From assembly GCA_949935795.1 (NCBI GenBank), contig CATLFX010000022.1, positions 1-41,349 of the forward strand: a stretch of 41,349 nucleotides of DNA, in the 5' to 3' direction. The DNA is from an uncultured Oscillospiraceae bacterium. Its GTDB lineage: Bacteria > Bacillota > Clostridia > Oscillospirales > Oscillospiraceae. Positions 33,015 to 41,125 of this stretch are shown here, one piece after another; the first letter of the stretch is position 1, and every line of letters begins with the position of its first letter. The notes beneath the pieces were generated by a model. That model was not told the DNA's origin and ran no database searches. It saw only the letters and a program-made list of their open reading frames with translations. A program made the translations under genes and the position numbers.

Positions 33015-33071
33015 CATCAAAGAGGGATTGCCCATGCCGGGCGTTGGGCACGCCGCCGAAAGGAACGCATC

Positions 33072-33167
33072 ATGTCAAAAAAGAAAAAGGTTATCATCGG
33101 GATTGCCGCCGGAGCCCTTGCGGTCATACTAATTGCGGACGCAGTCCTCCTCGCGCTGTCCAAATGA
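33072..33167 (+). CDS. 31-residue single-span membrane peptide (putative)
   Basis: A short frame beginning MSKKKKVIIGIAAGALAV and ending LLALSK: five charged or polar residues, one hydrophobic helix of about 21 residues, then a Lys and stop. AAAGGAA sits 6 nt before the ATG. It follows the aldo/keto reductase remnant and precedes the nitroreductase promoter. It could be a genuine small membrane protein or the surviving signal peptide of a deleted secreted gene. The nearby deletion makes the second reading attractive. Confidence 0.45.
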   Translation: MSKKKKVIIGIAAGALAVILIADAVLLALSK

Positions 33168-33205
33168 TCTCTATTCGGTAAAAAGTTCTTTTCTAAAATC
33201 AGGAG

Positions 33206-33234
33206 TTGTCATTTCTTTCTGAATCGTGTAGAAT
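33206..33234 (+). promoter_or_regulatory. nitroreductase promoter
   Basis: TTGTCA (33206-33211), 17-nt spacer, TAGAAT (33229-33234), about 73 bp upstream of the ATG. Confidence 0.75.
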
Positions 33235-33307
33235 ACATGAATACGCAGACTAATATATTGTTCCGGCGCTGACCGCCCAAATATACCAATTGAGAGGGGA
33301 ACTTGAC

Positions 33308-34042
33308 ATGAATGAGATCCTGGCCGCGCTCCATGCGCGGAAGTCCATGCGTGCTTACACGGGAGAACCTGTCTCAGCGGAGAAAAAGGAAATGATCCTG
33401 AAAGCCGCCTGTGCGGCGCCCACTGCCGGCAACCAGCAGCTCTACACCATTTTGGATATTACAGATCAGAGCATCAAGGATAAACTGGCCGTCTCCTGCG
33501 ACAACCAGCCATTCATCGCAAAGGCGGAGATCGTACTGATTTTCTGCGCAGACTGCCAAAAGTGGTATGACGCATTTGCCGCCGGCGGCTGTGAACCGCG
33601 TCCCCCAAGGGCGGGAGATTTGATGCTCGCGGTGACGGACTGCGCGATTGCCGCTCAAAACGCGGTAACCGCCGCGGATAGCCTTGGGCTGGGCTCCTGC
33701 TACATCGGAGACATTATGGAGCAATGTGAGTTTCACCGGGAGCTGCTCAGCCTTCCAAGTTATGTATTTCCAGCTGTCATGCTCGTGATTGGGGTGCCGA
33801 CCCAACAGCAGCTGGAACGGCCAAAGCCGGAGCGGTGCGGTTTGAAACACATTGTCCATGAAAACACGTACCGCCGCATGGGCGCAGAGGAGCTGCAAGA
33901 AATGCTTGCTCCGCAGGCCGGGCAGCGGCCATACGGAGAGTGGCTGGCGGCCTTTTGCAGCCGAAAATACCAGTCCGATTTTTCCCGGGAAATGTCTCGT
34001 TCCGTAGAGGAATATCTGAAAGCGTTTCAGCAGGGCTGTTGA
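33308..34042 (+). CDS. nitroreductase family protein (FMN)
   Basis: 244 residues. N-terminal signature RKSMRAYTGEPVSAEKKEMI followed by AACAAPTAGNQQLYTI gives the FMN-binding Arg-x-Ser/Arg and the AP(T/S)xGN loop of nitroreductases. LGLGSCYIGDI (about 139-149) is the second flavin motif. The last about 45 residues form a longer tail than in minimal members. It transfers hydride from NAD(P)H via FMN to quinones, nitro compounds or similar acceptors. The ATG at 33308 has GAGAGGGG 8 nt upstream. Lower GC and less GC-biased codons than the neighbouring operons hint at a different origin. Single gene with its own promoter and terminator. Confidence 0.88.
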   Translation: MNEILAALHARKSMRAYTGEPVSAEKKEMILKAACAAPTAGNQQLYTILDITDQSIKDKLAVSCDNQPFIAKAEIVLIFCADCQKWYDAFAAGGCEPRPPRAGDLMLAVTDCAIAAQNAVTAADSLGLGSCYIGDIMEQCEFHRELLSLPSYVFPAVMLVIGVPTQQQLERPKPERCGLKHIVHENTYRRMGAEELQEMLAPQAGQRPYGEWLAAFCSRKYQSDFSREMSRSVEEYLKAFQQGC

Positions 34043-34088
34043 GATCCTTCAATATGATAGACTGGTTGCCGGACCCCTTTCCGGCAGG

Positions 34089-34121
34089 AAAAGAGCGCGA
34101 TGTGTATCATCGCGCTCTTTT
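34089..34121. terminator. bidirectional terminator, nitroreductase / PilZ genes
   Basis: A perfect 14-bp stem (34089-34102 with 34108-34121), 5-nt loop, with AAAA and TTTT ends. It lies 46 bp past the nitroreductase stop and 46 bp beyond the converging PilZ gene stop. A small 7-bp dyad (TGCCGGA/TCCGGCA) precedes it. Confidence 0.88.
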
Positions 34122-34167
34122 TGAAATGTCACGCCAAGCTCGCTCGTACCGCATTCATATGGGTTCC

Positions 34168-34860
34168 TCATCGGCCATTGCGCTCTTTCAGCTGGGCCGC
34201 GAAGATATTTTGGCTGATCCGATCCTGATCCGCCTCAGTGAGCTCCAAAAATTGACTCCCATATTCAAATTTTCCATCTTTTGCCTCAATCACCCGAAGC
34301 ACCTCGCAGTACATCACAGAGGTGTCCCGGTCCTCTAACAGTTTCACTTTAAGCAGAAATTTGTCTCCGGTGTGGAGCTTGCTGTCTAAGCTGATACGGG
34401 CCCCGCCCACACTGATGTTCAGCAGACGGCACTCCCGCTCCCCACCCCCGAAGCCGCTCCCAAAGACGGTGATGCTGGCGGGCAGATCAGTCTCCAAGCG
34501 GAAAAAAGCCCGGTCATTGCCCGCCCGGACTACGTGAAGGTCCTCCACTTTCCAGATATGCTTGGGCAGAGGAGAGATACTCCCCTCCATGTACACCGCC
34601 TTGCGCTTGCGGTCATTGTAGCCCCGGATGCGCACCGGCAGCGGTTCCTCACTCTCCGTGGCCGTTCCCTCGGTGTATTGGTAGAGTTCTGCGCGCCCTC
34701 CATTGGGACCCATCAGCTTCCCGGCGAACAGAGGCTGTCCCTCCATGCTGGTGACCTCCACCCGCATGCCAGAGTAGACCTCCGGCTCCTCATATTCTTC
34801 CTCCAGGACGTTCTGACCGGCCTCTTTTTCTTTTTTGCGGAATAGATCCAACAGGCTCAT
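34168..34860 (-). CDS. PilZ domain c-di-GMP receptor
   Basis: 230 residues. After a charged N-terminus, residues about 28-112 resemble a YcgR-N-like beta domain (GMRVEVTSMEGQPLFAGKLM). The PilZ domain (about 113-225) has both c-di-GMP-binding motifs: RAFFR (R117, R121) and NISVGG (N148, S150, G153). It should bind cyclic di-GMP and relay the signal to a partner. Position downstream of an SLH surface protein suggests control of surface attachment or motility, but no flagellar or pilus genes are in view. It has its own promoter inside the gap to that gene. Confidence 0.85.
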   Translation of the reverse strand: MSLLDLFRKKEKEAGQNVLEEEYEEPEVYSGMRVEVTSMEGQPLFAGKLMGPNGGRAELYQYTEGTATESEEPLPVRIRGYNDRKRKAVYMEGSISPLPKHIWKVEDLHVVRAGNDRAFFRLETDLPASITVFGSGFGGGERECRLLNISVGGARISLDSKLHTGDKFLLKVKLLEDRDTSVMYCEVLRVIEAKDGKFEYGSQFLELTEADQDRISQNIFAAQLKERNGR

Positions 34861-34914
34861 GCCGCTGCCTCCCTCTGCGGGCCGCGCCCGCGTGCAAATA
34901 GATGTTCTCCATTG

Positions 34915-34943
34915 AGGATAGCACTTCCCTCCAACCCTGTCAA
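34915..34943 (-). promoter_or_regulatory. promoter of PilZ gene
   Basis: Minus strand: TTGACA (34938-34943), 17-nt spacer, TATCCT (34915-34920) with a TGC extension. It begins 14 bp after the SLH-gene terminator. Confidence 0.75.
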
Positions 34944-34957
34944 GTGGGGGCGCAAAA

Positions 34958-34986
34958 GGCCGGACCCGGTAAACCCGGGTCCGGCC
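34958..34986 (-). terminator. terminator of SLH surface protein gene
   Basis: A perfect 12-bp stem GGCCGGACCCGG/CCGGGTCCGGCC with a 5-nt loop, followed on the minus strand by TTTTGCG, 39 bp after the SLH gene stop. Confidence 0.88.
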
Positions 34987-35025
34987 CTGTGCTGTTTTGT
35001 TCCGTTACGCCCTTATGGCTTCCGC

Positions 35026-38000
35026 TCAGGCGCGGGTGCCGGTGGCGTTGCGGTACATAAAGGTCACGATCTGCTCACGCAGGCAGTAGCCGTTGGGGCT
35101 GAACTTGACGGTGCTGCCGTCGCCGTTGGTGATGCCCTTGCCGACCGCCCAGGACACGGCCTTGGCGTAATACTCGCTGCTGGGCACATCATAGAAGCCG
35201 CTGTTGGTGCTGGCGGCGGGCTCACCCGCGGCGCGGTACAGGAAGGTCACGGCCTCGCCGCGGGTCACGGCGCGGCCCACGCCGAACTGGTTGGCGCTCA
35301 CGCCCTTGGTGATGCCGTTCTTAACGGCCCACATCACGGCGTTGTAGTAGTAGCTGCCGACCTGCACATCCCAGAAGGGATTGCTCACGCCGGTGACGAT
35401 GGGGGAACCGGCGTTGCGCCACAGGAAGGTCACCATATCCTCGCGGGTGCAGCTCTTGCCGGTGCCGAAGCGGTAGACGCTGCCGTCGCCGTTGGTGATG
35501 CCGCGGCCGACGGCCCAGCCCACCGCGTTGGAGAAGTAGTCAGTGGACCAGACATCCTCAAAGAGGGTGCCGTTGTTGCGGTCGAACCTGGGGGTGACCA
35601 CCACGTTGGTGACGCCGGAGGGCACGATGAAGCTAAAGGTGTTGGCCCCGGTGCGGGTGGCGGTAGCGTTGGTGACGTAAATACCCATGGTGCGGTAGCC
35701 GGTGGCGGGGCTGACGGTCACGGAGACCGGCGTGCCGGGAGCCACCTGGCTGTTGCCCGCGCTGGTGACGGCGGTGCCGCCGACGGCCGGGTTGGACACG
35801 GTGACGGTGGCGTTGGTGTTCACCTTGACAAAGGACGGGGTGACGGTGACGCTGGTAGCGCCGGTGGGCACCACGAAACGCCAGCTGTTGGCGGAGGCCG
35901 CCGTGGTGCTGACAGTGGTGTTGGTGGTAACGCCGGTGGTGCTGTTCTTCACCGCCGCGGTGACGGTGACGCCGCCCACGCGGTAATTGGCCGCCGGGGT
36001 CAGGGTGACGGTGATGGTTTCGCCCTCGTCGGCGCGGGAGGCGCTGAGGCTGGCGGAGCCGCCCGTGACGCTGGCCACGCTGATGGCAATGGGCTTCTGG
36101 GTGGGAGTGGTGGGCTTGACGGTATCCCTTGTCAGCTGGATGGTATAATAGATACCAGCCGTCTTCTCCGCGAACACCACATTGCTGCTGGTGGCGTTGC
36201 TAATGGTAGCGTTGCCGTGGGTGTCGACATAAATGGTACGGGCGTCGCCGCTCATGGTGATGGGGAAGTTCTGGTTCATCGGGGACAGCACTTCCACCTG
36301 CTCGCCGTTCTTCGCGTCGTCTACGGCAGCCTGGATAGTGTCATACAGCTTCGGTCCACCCTCCGCCGCCGTAAAGGAAATGAATTTCTTACTTGCATCG
36401 TCGTACTTTTTCAGCTCCACCGGAGCGGACACCGCGTTGAGGACGATGGTGCCGAAGCCGTTGCCGTTAGCGGCGGCGTGGGTGATGGTAAAGTCCGCAG
36501 TCTTTGGCGTTTGTGTCGGCGTCACTTTATAAACATACGTACCATTCTGGTGAGCCACATTGCCGCCCACCATATAGCTGCTGCCTACCGGGAGCTTGAC
36601 ATCGACCTCGCCCACCTCGCTGTTGAGGGCCCGCAGGGGCTGGCCGGTACGTACCACGATGGGGGTCTCATTTTTCGTGGTGGAGGTGCCGTACGCGTCA
36701 TTATTGTGCCACACCTCTACCTTCATGTAGGGGGCCATCACGGCGGTGAGGGAGCCCGGTCTTGCCGAATCGCTCCACTGGCTCACCCGGACATCCATGT
36801 ACAGGATGGCTACTACCTTGGAGTAGCCGGTACCCTCCCGCTGGGTCTGGGTCGTGGGGTTCTGCTTATGCACTGCGTAGTACGCCTGATTCTGGGCCTG
36901 GGTGCGCCAGGAGTCCACTTGAGCTTTGTCAATACCGGCGATAGCCGAGCCAAAAGCCTCCAGCACGGCGGGGCTGTCGGAGAAGTCCACTTCGCCGCCG
37001 CTCATGGCCTTAGCCAGGTTCTCATTGTTCGTCTGAGCGTTGGTCCCGGTGTAAACCGTGGAGGTGGTCACAATCTTGGCCTTAGAGGGGTTCGTGCCTG
37101 TCCCGTCGCCGTTACCGGCAAAGTTCAGGCCCACGGCCTCCACCTTCAGCCCCGCGTTTTGCAGGGTGTACTTGACGTTGTTCACCGTCAGCTGGACGGA
37201 CTTGCCCTCGTCAGCCAGACGCATAGCGCCCTTAGTGGCCTTGGTGGGGTCGGTGGAGAAGGTGAGGGAATTGGTGCTGGGCACCCAAGCCGCTTTCAGG
37301 TCCACGTCGCCCGCGTCGGTCTTCAGCCGCAGGTCGATGGTGGCGGTGTTCTTACCGGCTGTGATGCCGGACACAGAGCCCTTCAGCTGGATGGTGTTGC
37401 CCACCAGCTTGACTTCCACACCGGGGTTACTGCCGTTCAGCGGCACCACCACATTGTTCACCTTGGTGATGGTGTAGCCCACAACGTCCGTAAAGAACTC
37501 CACCTTATCGCCGGTCGGATTGACAGGCAGGGTATAGGACTGCTTTCCGGCCCAGGTGGTGGTGGAAGAAGCCCCCTGATTCCACTCCACGATGGACAGA
37601 CCGCCCACCTTGCTGGGCATCTGGATACTAATGTCCGTGGCGGTCTTGGTGTAGGTGAACTCAAAGGCCTTCTCACTTGTCGTCCCACCCTTGTACATGG
37701 TCACAGTGGCTGCGGCACCACTGTCGGTACCAATGATCTTAGTGGTATGGGTTTTGCCGGGAGTCTCCCAATAGGCCACCAGCTCGTCAGTCCGTGCGCT
37801 GGGCCAGTAGGTGGTTGCATTGTCAACCCTATCTTCATAGAGCAGATCGCCGTTGAGCAATTCGATATTGGCATTCGTAATGGCTGTTGAGAACTTGCCG
37901 CCCGCAATGGTGTACTTGGTCCACTTGGCCATATTCGTGGCAACCACGCTGGTAATCGTGTTGTTATCCAGAGAGGGGTTGGAGGAATGGGCGGGGATGG

Positions 38001-39303
38001 TCACGGTGATGTTGTTCACATTGTCCGCCGCCTCCGTGACCGCACCCAGGCTGGAGTTCCCCTGCTGGTACATGGTCACCGTCACGGAGCCGGGGAACGT
38101 CTTGCTGCCCAGCGTCGTAGTACCCACGCTGGAGCGGTTGGTGGCGTTGGCCTGACCCAGGGCCACACTGCCCGAGGCCAGCGACAGGGTGCCAATCGCG
38201 CCATTGTTCACCTTGATATCCGCATTGAGCAGGTCCACAGCGGTCACCGTGCCGTTCCCTGTCACGTCGAGGGACACGCCCTTGGTAAGCACATCGGTGT
38301 TCGCGGCGGGAGTGGTAGTATTCTTGACAGAATCCACCACACAGCCATAGCCGTTGACATTGATGTCGGCGGCGGCCTGTTCCTTCTGGGTGGTGTCAGT
38401 GGTGCCGAACACGGTGACATCGCCCACCTTGCTGGAGACGATATCCAGGTGGGTGCCGTAGCCCGTGAGCTCAATGGAGGTGACCTTGGTGGCGACATTT
38501 GTCACGTCAACATCGCCGCCGTTGGTGCTGTTTACCTTAACAGCACCGGCCTTCGCCAGAGAGCCGCTCAGAGCGACCGTACCGCCGGAGGTGGCCACAG
38601 TGCCCGTAGAGGTGGCGGGGACGCTCTTAACAGTGATGTCATTGGCCTCGGCATTGGTCACGTTCACGACGCCGGTGCCAACATGATAAATCGAGATATT
38701 CTTGCTGGCCGCCATCTTGACATTGGTCAGATTGAGCGTGAAGTTTTTGCCGTTTCCGGCGCCGATCCCGCCCACCGTGATGTCGCCGTCGACTACAGAG
38801 CCAGCCTTGATTGCGCCAGTATCATCCAGTCTGTCCGTGATGGTCAGGCTGGTGAGGGGGGTTGTGCTCAAGATGTTAGCGTTCCATGTCAAGGTTCTGC
38901 CATTCAAGTCAACGGTCAGGGAGGTCAGCGCTTTCAGGTCGCTGATCGAACCGTCCGCAACCAGTTCAAAAGCGCTGACGCCGCTCGCAATCGCCAAATC
39001 GGCCGATGCGTACCATTTGGCGTTCTGGCCGTTGGTCCAGGCCCCGGTAGCCGCCACAACGCCGCCGACCGCGTACAGTTTCTGGGTGCTGGTGATATAA
39101 TACCAGCCGTCCGCCGGTATCTCAATATCGCCGACTTTTGCGTCCTTGGTATAGTAGATCATGTCCACGATTCCATTGCTCTCCACTGTCGCAGTGAAGC
39201 CGCTGGGAGCCGTGGGAGCCGTTGTCGCCGCGAACGCGGAAACCGGCAGCAATGTCAGCACCATGGCCAGGGCCAGGGCCGCCGACAAAAGTCGTTTCTT
39301 CAT
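35026..39303 (-). CDS. large SLH-domain cell-surface protein
   Basis: 1425 residues. Signal peptide 1-25 (ending VSAFA). The first about 450 residues are Thr/Val/Asn-rich with repeated short strands (ITVKSVP..., VKVNSTNGGDVDVTNV), probably a beta-helix. A central part (about 450-1060) is more varied. Two related beta modules follow (near 1075-1240), each ending in a PTGATSVTVTPSF- or PSGVTNVVVTPRF-like strand. The C-terminus carries three SLH repeats (about 1247-1300, 1310-1361, 1370-1420) that anchor to pyruvylated wall polymer. The start used has AAGGAGG 6 nt upstream, but an in-frame ATG at 39393 also has a strong GGAAGGAGGG box. Low Cys and high Thr/Val/Asn are typical of S-layer or adhesin proteins. 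Confidence 0.9.
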   Translation of the reverse strand: MKKRLLSAALALAMVLTLLPVSAFAATTAPTAPSGFTATVESNGIVDMIYYTKDAKVGDIEIPADGWYYITSTQKLYAVGGVVAATGAWTNGQNAKWYASADLAIASGVSAFELVADGSISDLKALTSLTVDLNGRTLTWNANILSTTPLTSLTITDRLDDTGAIKAGSVVDGDITVGGIGAGNGKNFTLNLTNVKMAASKNISIYHVGTGVVNVTNAEANDITVKSVPATSTGTVATSGGTVALSGSLAKAGAVKVNSTNGGDVDVTNVATKVTSIELTGYGTHLDIVSSKVGDVTVFGTTDTTQKEQAAADINVNGYGCVVDSVKNTTTPAANTDVLTKGVSLDVTGNGTVTAVDLLNADIKVNNGAIGTLSLASGSVALGQANATNRSSVGTTTLGSKTFPGSVTVTMYQQGNSSLGAVTEAADNVNNITVTIPAHSSNPSLDNNTITSVVATNMAKWTKYTIAGGKFSTAITNANIELLNGDLLYEDRVDNATTYWPSARTDELVAYWETPGKTHTTKIIGTDSGAAATVTMYKGGTTSEKAFEFTYTKTATDISIQMPSKVGGLSIVEWNQGASSTTTWAGKQSYTLPVNPTGDKVEFFTDVVGYTITKVNNVVVPLNGSNPGVEVKLVGNTIQLKGSVSGITAGKNTATIDLRLKTDAGDVDLKAAWVPSTNSLTFSTDPTKATKGAMRLADEGKSVQLTVNNVKYTLQNAGLKVEAVGLNFAGNGDGTGTNPSKAKIVTTSTVYTGTNAQTNNENLAKAMSGGEVDFSDSPAVLEAFGSAIAGIDKAQVDSWRTQAQNQAYYAVHKQNPTTQTQREGTGYSKVVAILYMDVRVSQWSDSARPGSLTAVMAPYMKVEVWHNNDAYGTSTTKNETPIVVRTGQPLRALNSEVGEVDVKLPVGSSYMVGGNVAHQNGTYVYKVTPTQTPKTADFTITHAAANGNGFGTIVLNAVSAPVELKKYDDASKKFISFTAAEGGPKLYDTIQAAVDDAKNGEQVEVLSPMNQNFPITMSGDARTIYVDTHGNATISNATSSNVVFAEKTAGIYYTIQLTRDTVKPTTPTQKPIAISVASVTGGSASLSASRADEGETITVTLTPAANYRVGGVTVTAAVKNSTTGVTTNTTVSTTAASANSWRFVVPTGATSVTVTPSFVKVNTNATVTVSNPAVGGTAVTSAGNSQVAPGTPVSVTVSPATGYRTMGIYVTNATATRTGANTFSFIVPSGVTNVVVTPRFDRNNGTLFEDVWSTDYFSNAVGWAVGRGITNGDGSVYRFGTGKSCTREDMVTFLWRNAGSPIVTGVSNPFWDVQVGSYYYNAVMWAVKNGITKGVSANQFGVGRAVTRGEAVTFLYRAAGEPAASTNSGFYDVPSSEYYAKAVSWAVGKGITNGDGSTVKFSPNGYCLREQIVTFMYRNATGTRA

Positions 39304-39455
39304 GTACTTCTTCCTCCTTGTTTCTGGTTTAAGCAGCTGATTTCGCCGGTCTGGCCGGCAGTGTTTGTCCCGTTCCGGGGCGTGGCCGGGCATACGGCCC
39401 TCCTTCCATCGGAATGATTGGCTGACGCCTCCGACGCCACAGTTATACGGCTACT

Positions 39456-39483
39456 ATTATACTCTATCGGCAAAATTTTGCAA
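39456..39483 (-). promoter_or_regulatory. promoter of SLH surface protein gene
   Basis: Minus strand: TTGCAA (39478-39483), 16-nt spacer, TATAAT (39456-39461). The leader to the ATG at 39303 is about 145 nt, long enough for regulation; it contains GC-rich dyads such as GCCGG-CCGGC. Confidence 0.7.
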
Positions 39484-39541
39484 GCCTTAACAGAAATTTT
39501 CTGGAAAAATAAATGGAAGGCCCGGCAGAATCTGCCAGCCC

Positions 39542-39570
39542 TTGCGTTTCTTATTATAATGTGGTATACT
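39542..39570 (+). promoter_or_regulatory. promoter of 48-residue ORF
   Basis: TTGCGT (39542-39547), 17-nt spacer, TATACT (39565-39570), about 35 bp before the ATG at 39605. Divergent from the SLH gene promoter. Confidence 0.7.
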
Positions 39571-39604
39571 GTTTTTGCACCCTATGCGAAAGGAGGCCAG
39601 GAAA

Positions 39605-39751
39605 ATGCCCACCGAAAATGAGCGTAAGGACGTGCAAAAGGCCATGGCGTATGATTTGCTCCGCATTTTTGAAGCCAACCCCGACAAGACCTACACAGCC
39701 AAGGAGCTGAAAGAGCTGATCGACGCCTATATCCGGGGGACCGCTCCGTAA
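39605..39751 (+). CDS. 48-residue small protein, helical, unknown
   Basis: Starts MPTENERKDVQKAMAYDLLR and ends AYIRGTAP. It has AAAGGAGG 8 nt before the ATG, a promoter upstream and a terminator directly after, so it is very probably a real gene. The segment ANPDKTYTAKELKELIDAYI looks like the second and third helices of a small winged-helix or HTH unit. No family recognised. The terminator between it and the exporter gene may allow read-through, linking their expression. Confidence 0.72.
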   Translation: MPTENERKDVQKAMAYDLLRIFEANPDKTYTAKELKELIDAYIRGTAP

Positions 39752-39758
39752 CAGCGCG

Positions 39759-39781
39759 AAGGGGCCGGTTTCCGGCCCTTT
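39759..39781 (+). terminator. terminator/attenuator between small ORF and thrE
   Basis: A 10-bp stem with one G-U pair (39759-39768 with 39772-39781), TTT loop, followed by TCTTTTC. It lies 20 bp before the exporter start, and no separate promoter for that gene is obvious, so partial read-through is likely. Confidence 0.75.
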
Positions 39782-39801
39782 TCTTTTCAGGAGGCCCATT
39801 C

Positions 39802-41019
39802 ATGGACTACGACACATTATTATCCGGCTGCTGCGAGGTGGGCCGGCGGCTTTTGGAATACGGCGCGGAGATCCAGCGCTCGGAGGACACGGTGCGGCGG
39901 CTGCTGGCGGCCTACGGCCTGGAGGGCCAGGTGTTCGCCATCCCCAACTGCGTCATCGTCAGCGCCCCCTGCCCCGACGGGCCGGTGCGGACGGTGATGC
40001 GCCGTGTAGCCCCCGCCTCCGTGGACATCGAGGGCATTGAGCGGTTTAACGATCTGTCCCGGCGGCTGTGCGCCGCCCCGCCCGACGACCCCGCCGAGCT
40101 GCCCCGCCTGTGCCGCGAAACGGCCGAAAACCTGCGGCGGTATCCGGCGGCGCTGTGCCTGCTGGGGTACTTTGTGGGCGCGTTTTTTTTCGCGCTGTTT
40201 TTCTCCGGCGGCTGGGCCGAGGCCGCCGCCGCGGGACTGGCGGGACTGGCCTGCGGGGCCTGCCTGACCCTCTTGAACCGGGCGGGCGTCAACCCCTTCC
40301 TGGCCACGGTGGCGGCGGCCTTTGTGCTGGGCGGGCTGGCCTGCGGCCTGTCGGCGCTGGGGGCCCCCATCAGCCTGGAGATCACCGTCGCCGGGGCCAT
40401 CATGGTGCTGGTGCCGGGGCTGGTGTTCACCAATTTCATGAGCGACCTGCTCACGGGGGACATGGTGGCGGGGCTGGCCACCTTTGCCCGGGCGGTGCTG
40501 TCGGCGGGGGCCATCGCCCTGGGGGCGGGCGCGGCCATGGCCCTCTTCCGGGAGGCGGTGCCCGCCCAGGCCGGGCCGGTGCAGGCCTACGGCCCGGCGC
40601 TGTACTGCGCGTTCGCCTTTGTGGCCTGCCTGGGGTTCTGCATCCCCTTCAACGCCCAGGGGGTAGGGGTGCTGCTGTGCTGCCTGGGCGGAGCCCTGGG
40701 CTGGGCGGTGTACCTGGGGGCCATGGGGCTGTGGAACAACCCCTTCGCCGCCAGCCTTGTGGCGGCGATATCGGTCTCAGCCTATTCTGAGTGGATGGCC
40801 CGGCGGCGGCGGTGCCCGGCCACCTCCTATCTGGTCATCGCCATGTTCCCGCTGGTGCCGGGGCTGACCATCTACCAGGCCATGGACCACGGCCTGCGGG
40901 GAGACACGGAGCTGTTTCTGGAGACCTTTTTCCGCACCATGGGCATTGCCGGATGCCTGGCCCTGGGCCTGCTGGTGGTGGCGTCGGCCCTGGCGCTGAA
41001 AGGCCGGCCCCGGCGCTGA
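39802..41019 (+). CDS. thrE: threonine/serine exporter ThrE, fused form
   Basis: 405 residues. The N-terminal half (DUF1212; about 1-255) has the soluble region EYGAEIQRSEDTVRRLLAAY and IPNCVIVSAP, then five or so membrane segments with LVPGLVFTNFMSDLLTGDMVAG. The C-terminal half (ThrE_2/DUF3815; about 265-400) adds more segments with AFVACLGFCIPFN and FPLVPGLTIYQAMDHG. Many Firmicutes encode these halves separately; here they are one chain, as in Corynebacterium ThrE. It exports threonine/serine using the proton gradient. The ATG is set by AGGAGG 7 nt upstream. Confidence 0.92.
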   Translation: MDYDTLLSGCCEVGRRLLEYGAEIQRSEDTVRRLLAAYGLEGQVFAIPNCVIVSAPCPDGPVRTVMRRVAPASVDIEGIERFNDLSRRLCAAPPDDPAELPRLCRETAENLRRYPAALCLLGYFVGAFFFALFFSGGWAEAAAAGLAGLACGACLTLLNRAGVNPFLATVAAAFVLGGLACGLSALGAPISLEITVAGAIMVLVPGLVFTNFMSDLLTGDMVAGLATFARAVLSAGAIALGAGAAMALFREAVPAQAGPVQAYGPALYCAFAFVACLGFCIPFNAQGVGVLLCCLGGALGWAVYLGAMGLWNNPFAASLVAAISVSAYSEWMARRRRCPATSYLVIAMFPLVPGLTIYQAMDHGLRGDTELFLETFFRTMGIAGCLALGLLVVASALALKGRPRR

Positions 41020-41062
41020 GCTCCTGTTACTAATTCGACACCACTTCGTAACCCTTCGTATC

Positions 41063-41091
41063 TTGACCCTTTTCGGCAGGTGTGTTAACAT
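41063..41091 (+). promoter_or_regulatory. promoter of terminal lipoprotein gene
   Basis: TTGACC (41063-41068), 17-nt spacer, TAACAT (41086-41091), about 35 bp before the ATG. Confidence 0.6.
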
Positions 41092-41125
41092 AACATGGAC
41101 ATCAAGAAAAGGAGTATGGATCGAA

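Noticed and set aside
34912-37890. An open frame of 992 codons antisense to the SLH protein gene
   Set aside because: Same artefact: it mirrors a Thr/Val-rich gene and crosses that gene's terminator; no domain recognisable.
39513-39710. 65-codon frame overlapping the small gene upstream of thrE
   Set aside because: It is out of frame with the 48-residue gene, has no ribosome site and begins before the promoter's -10 box.
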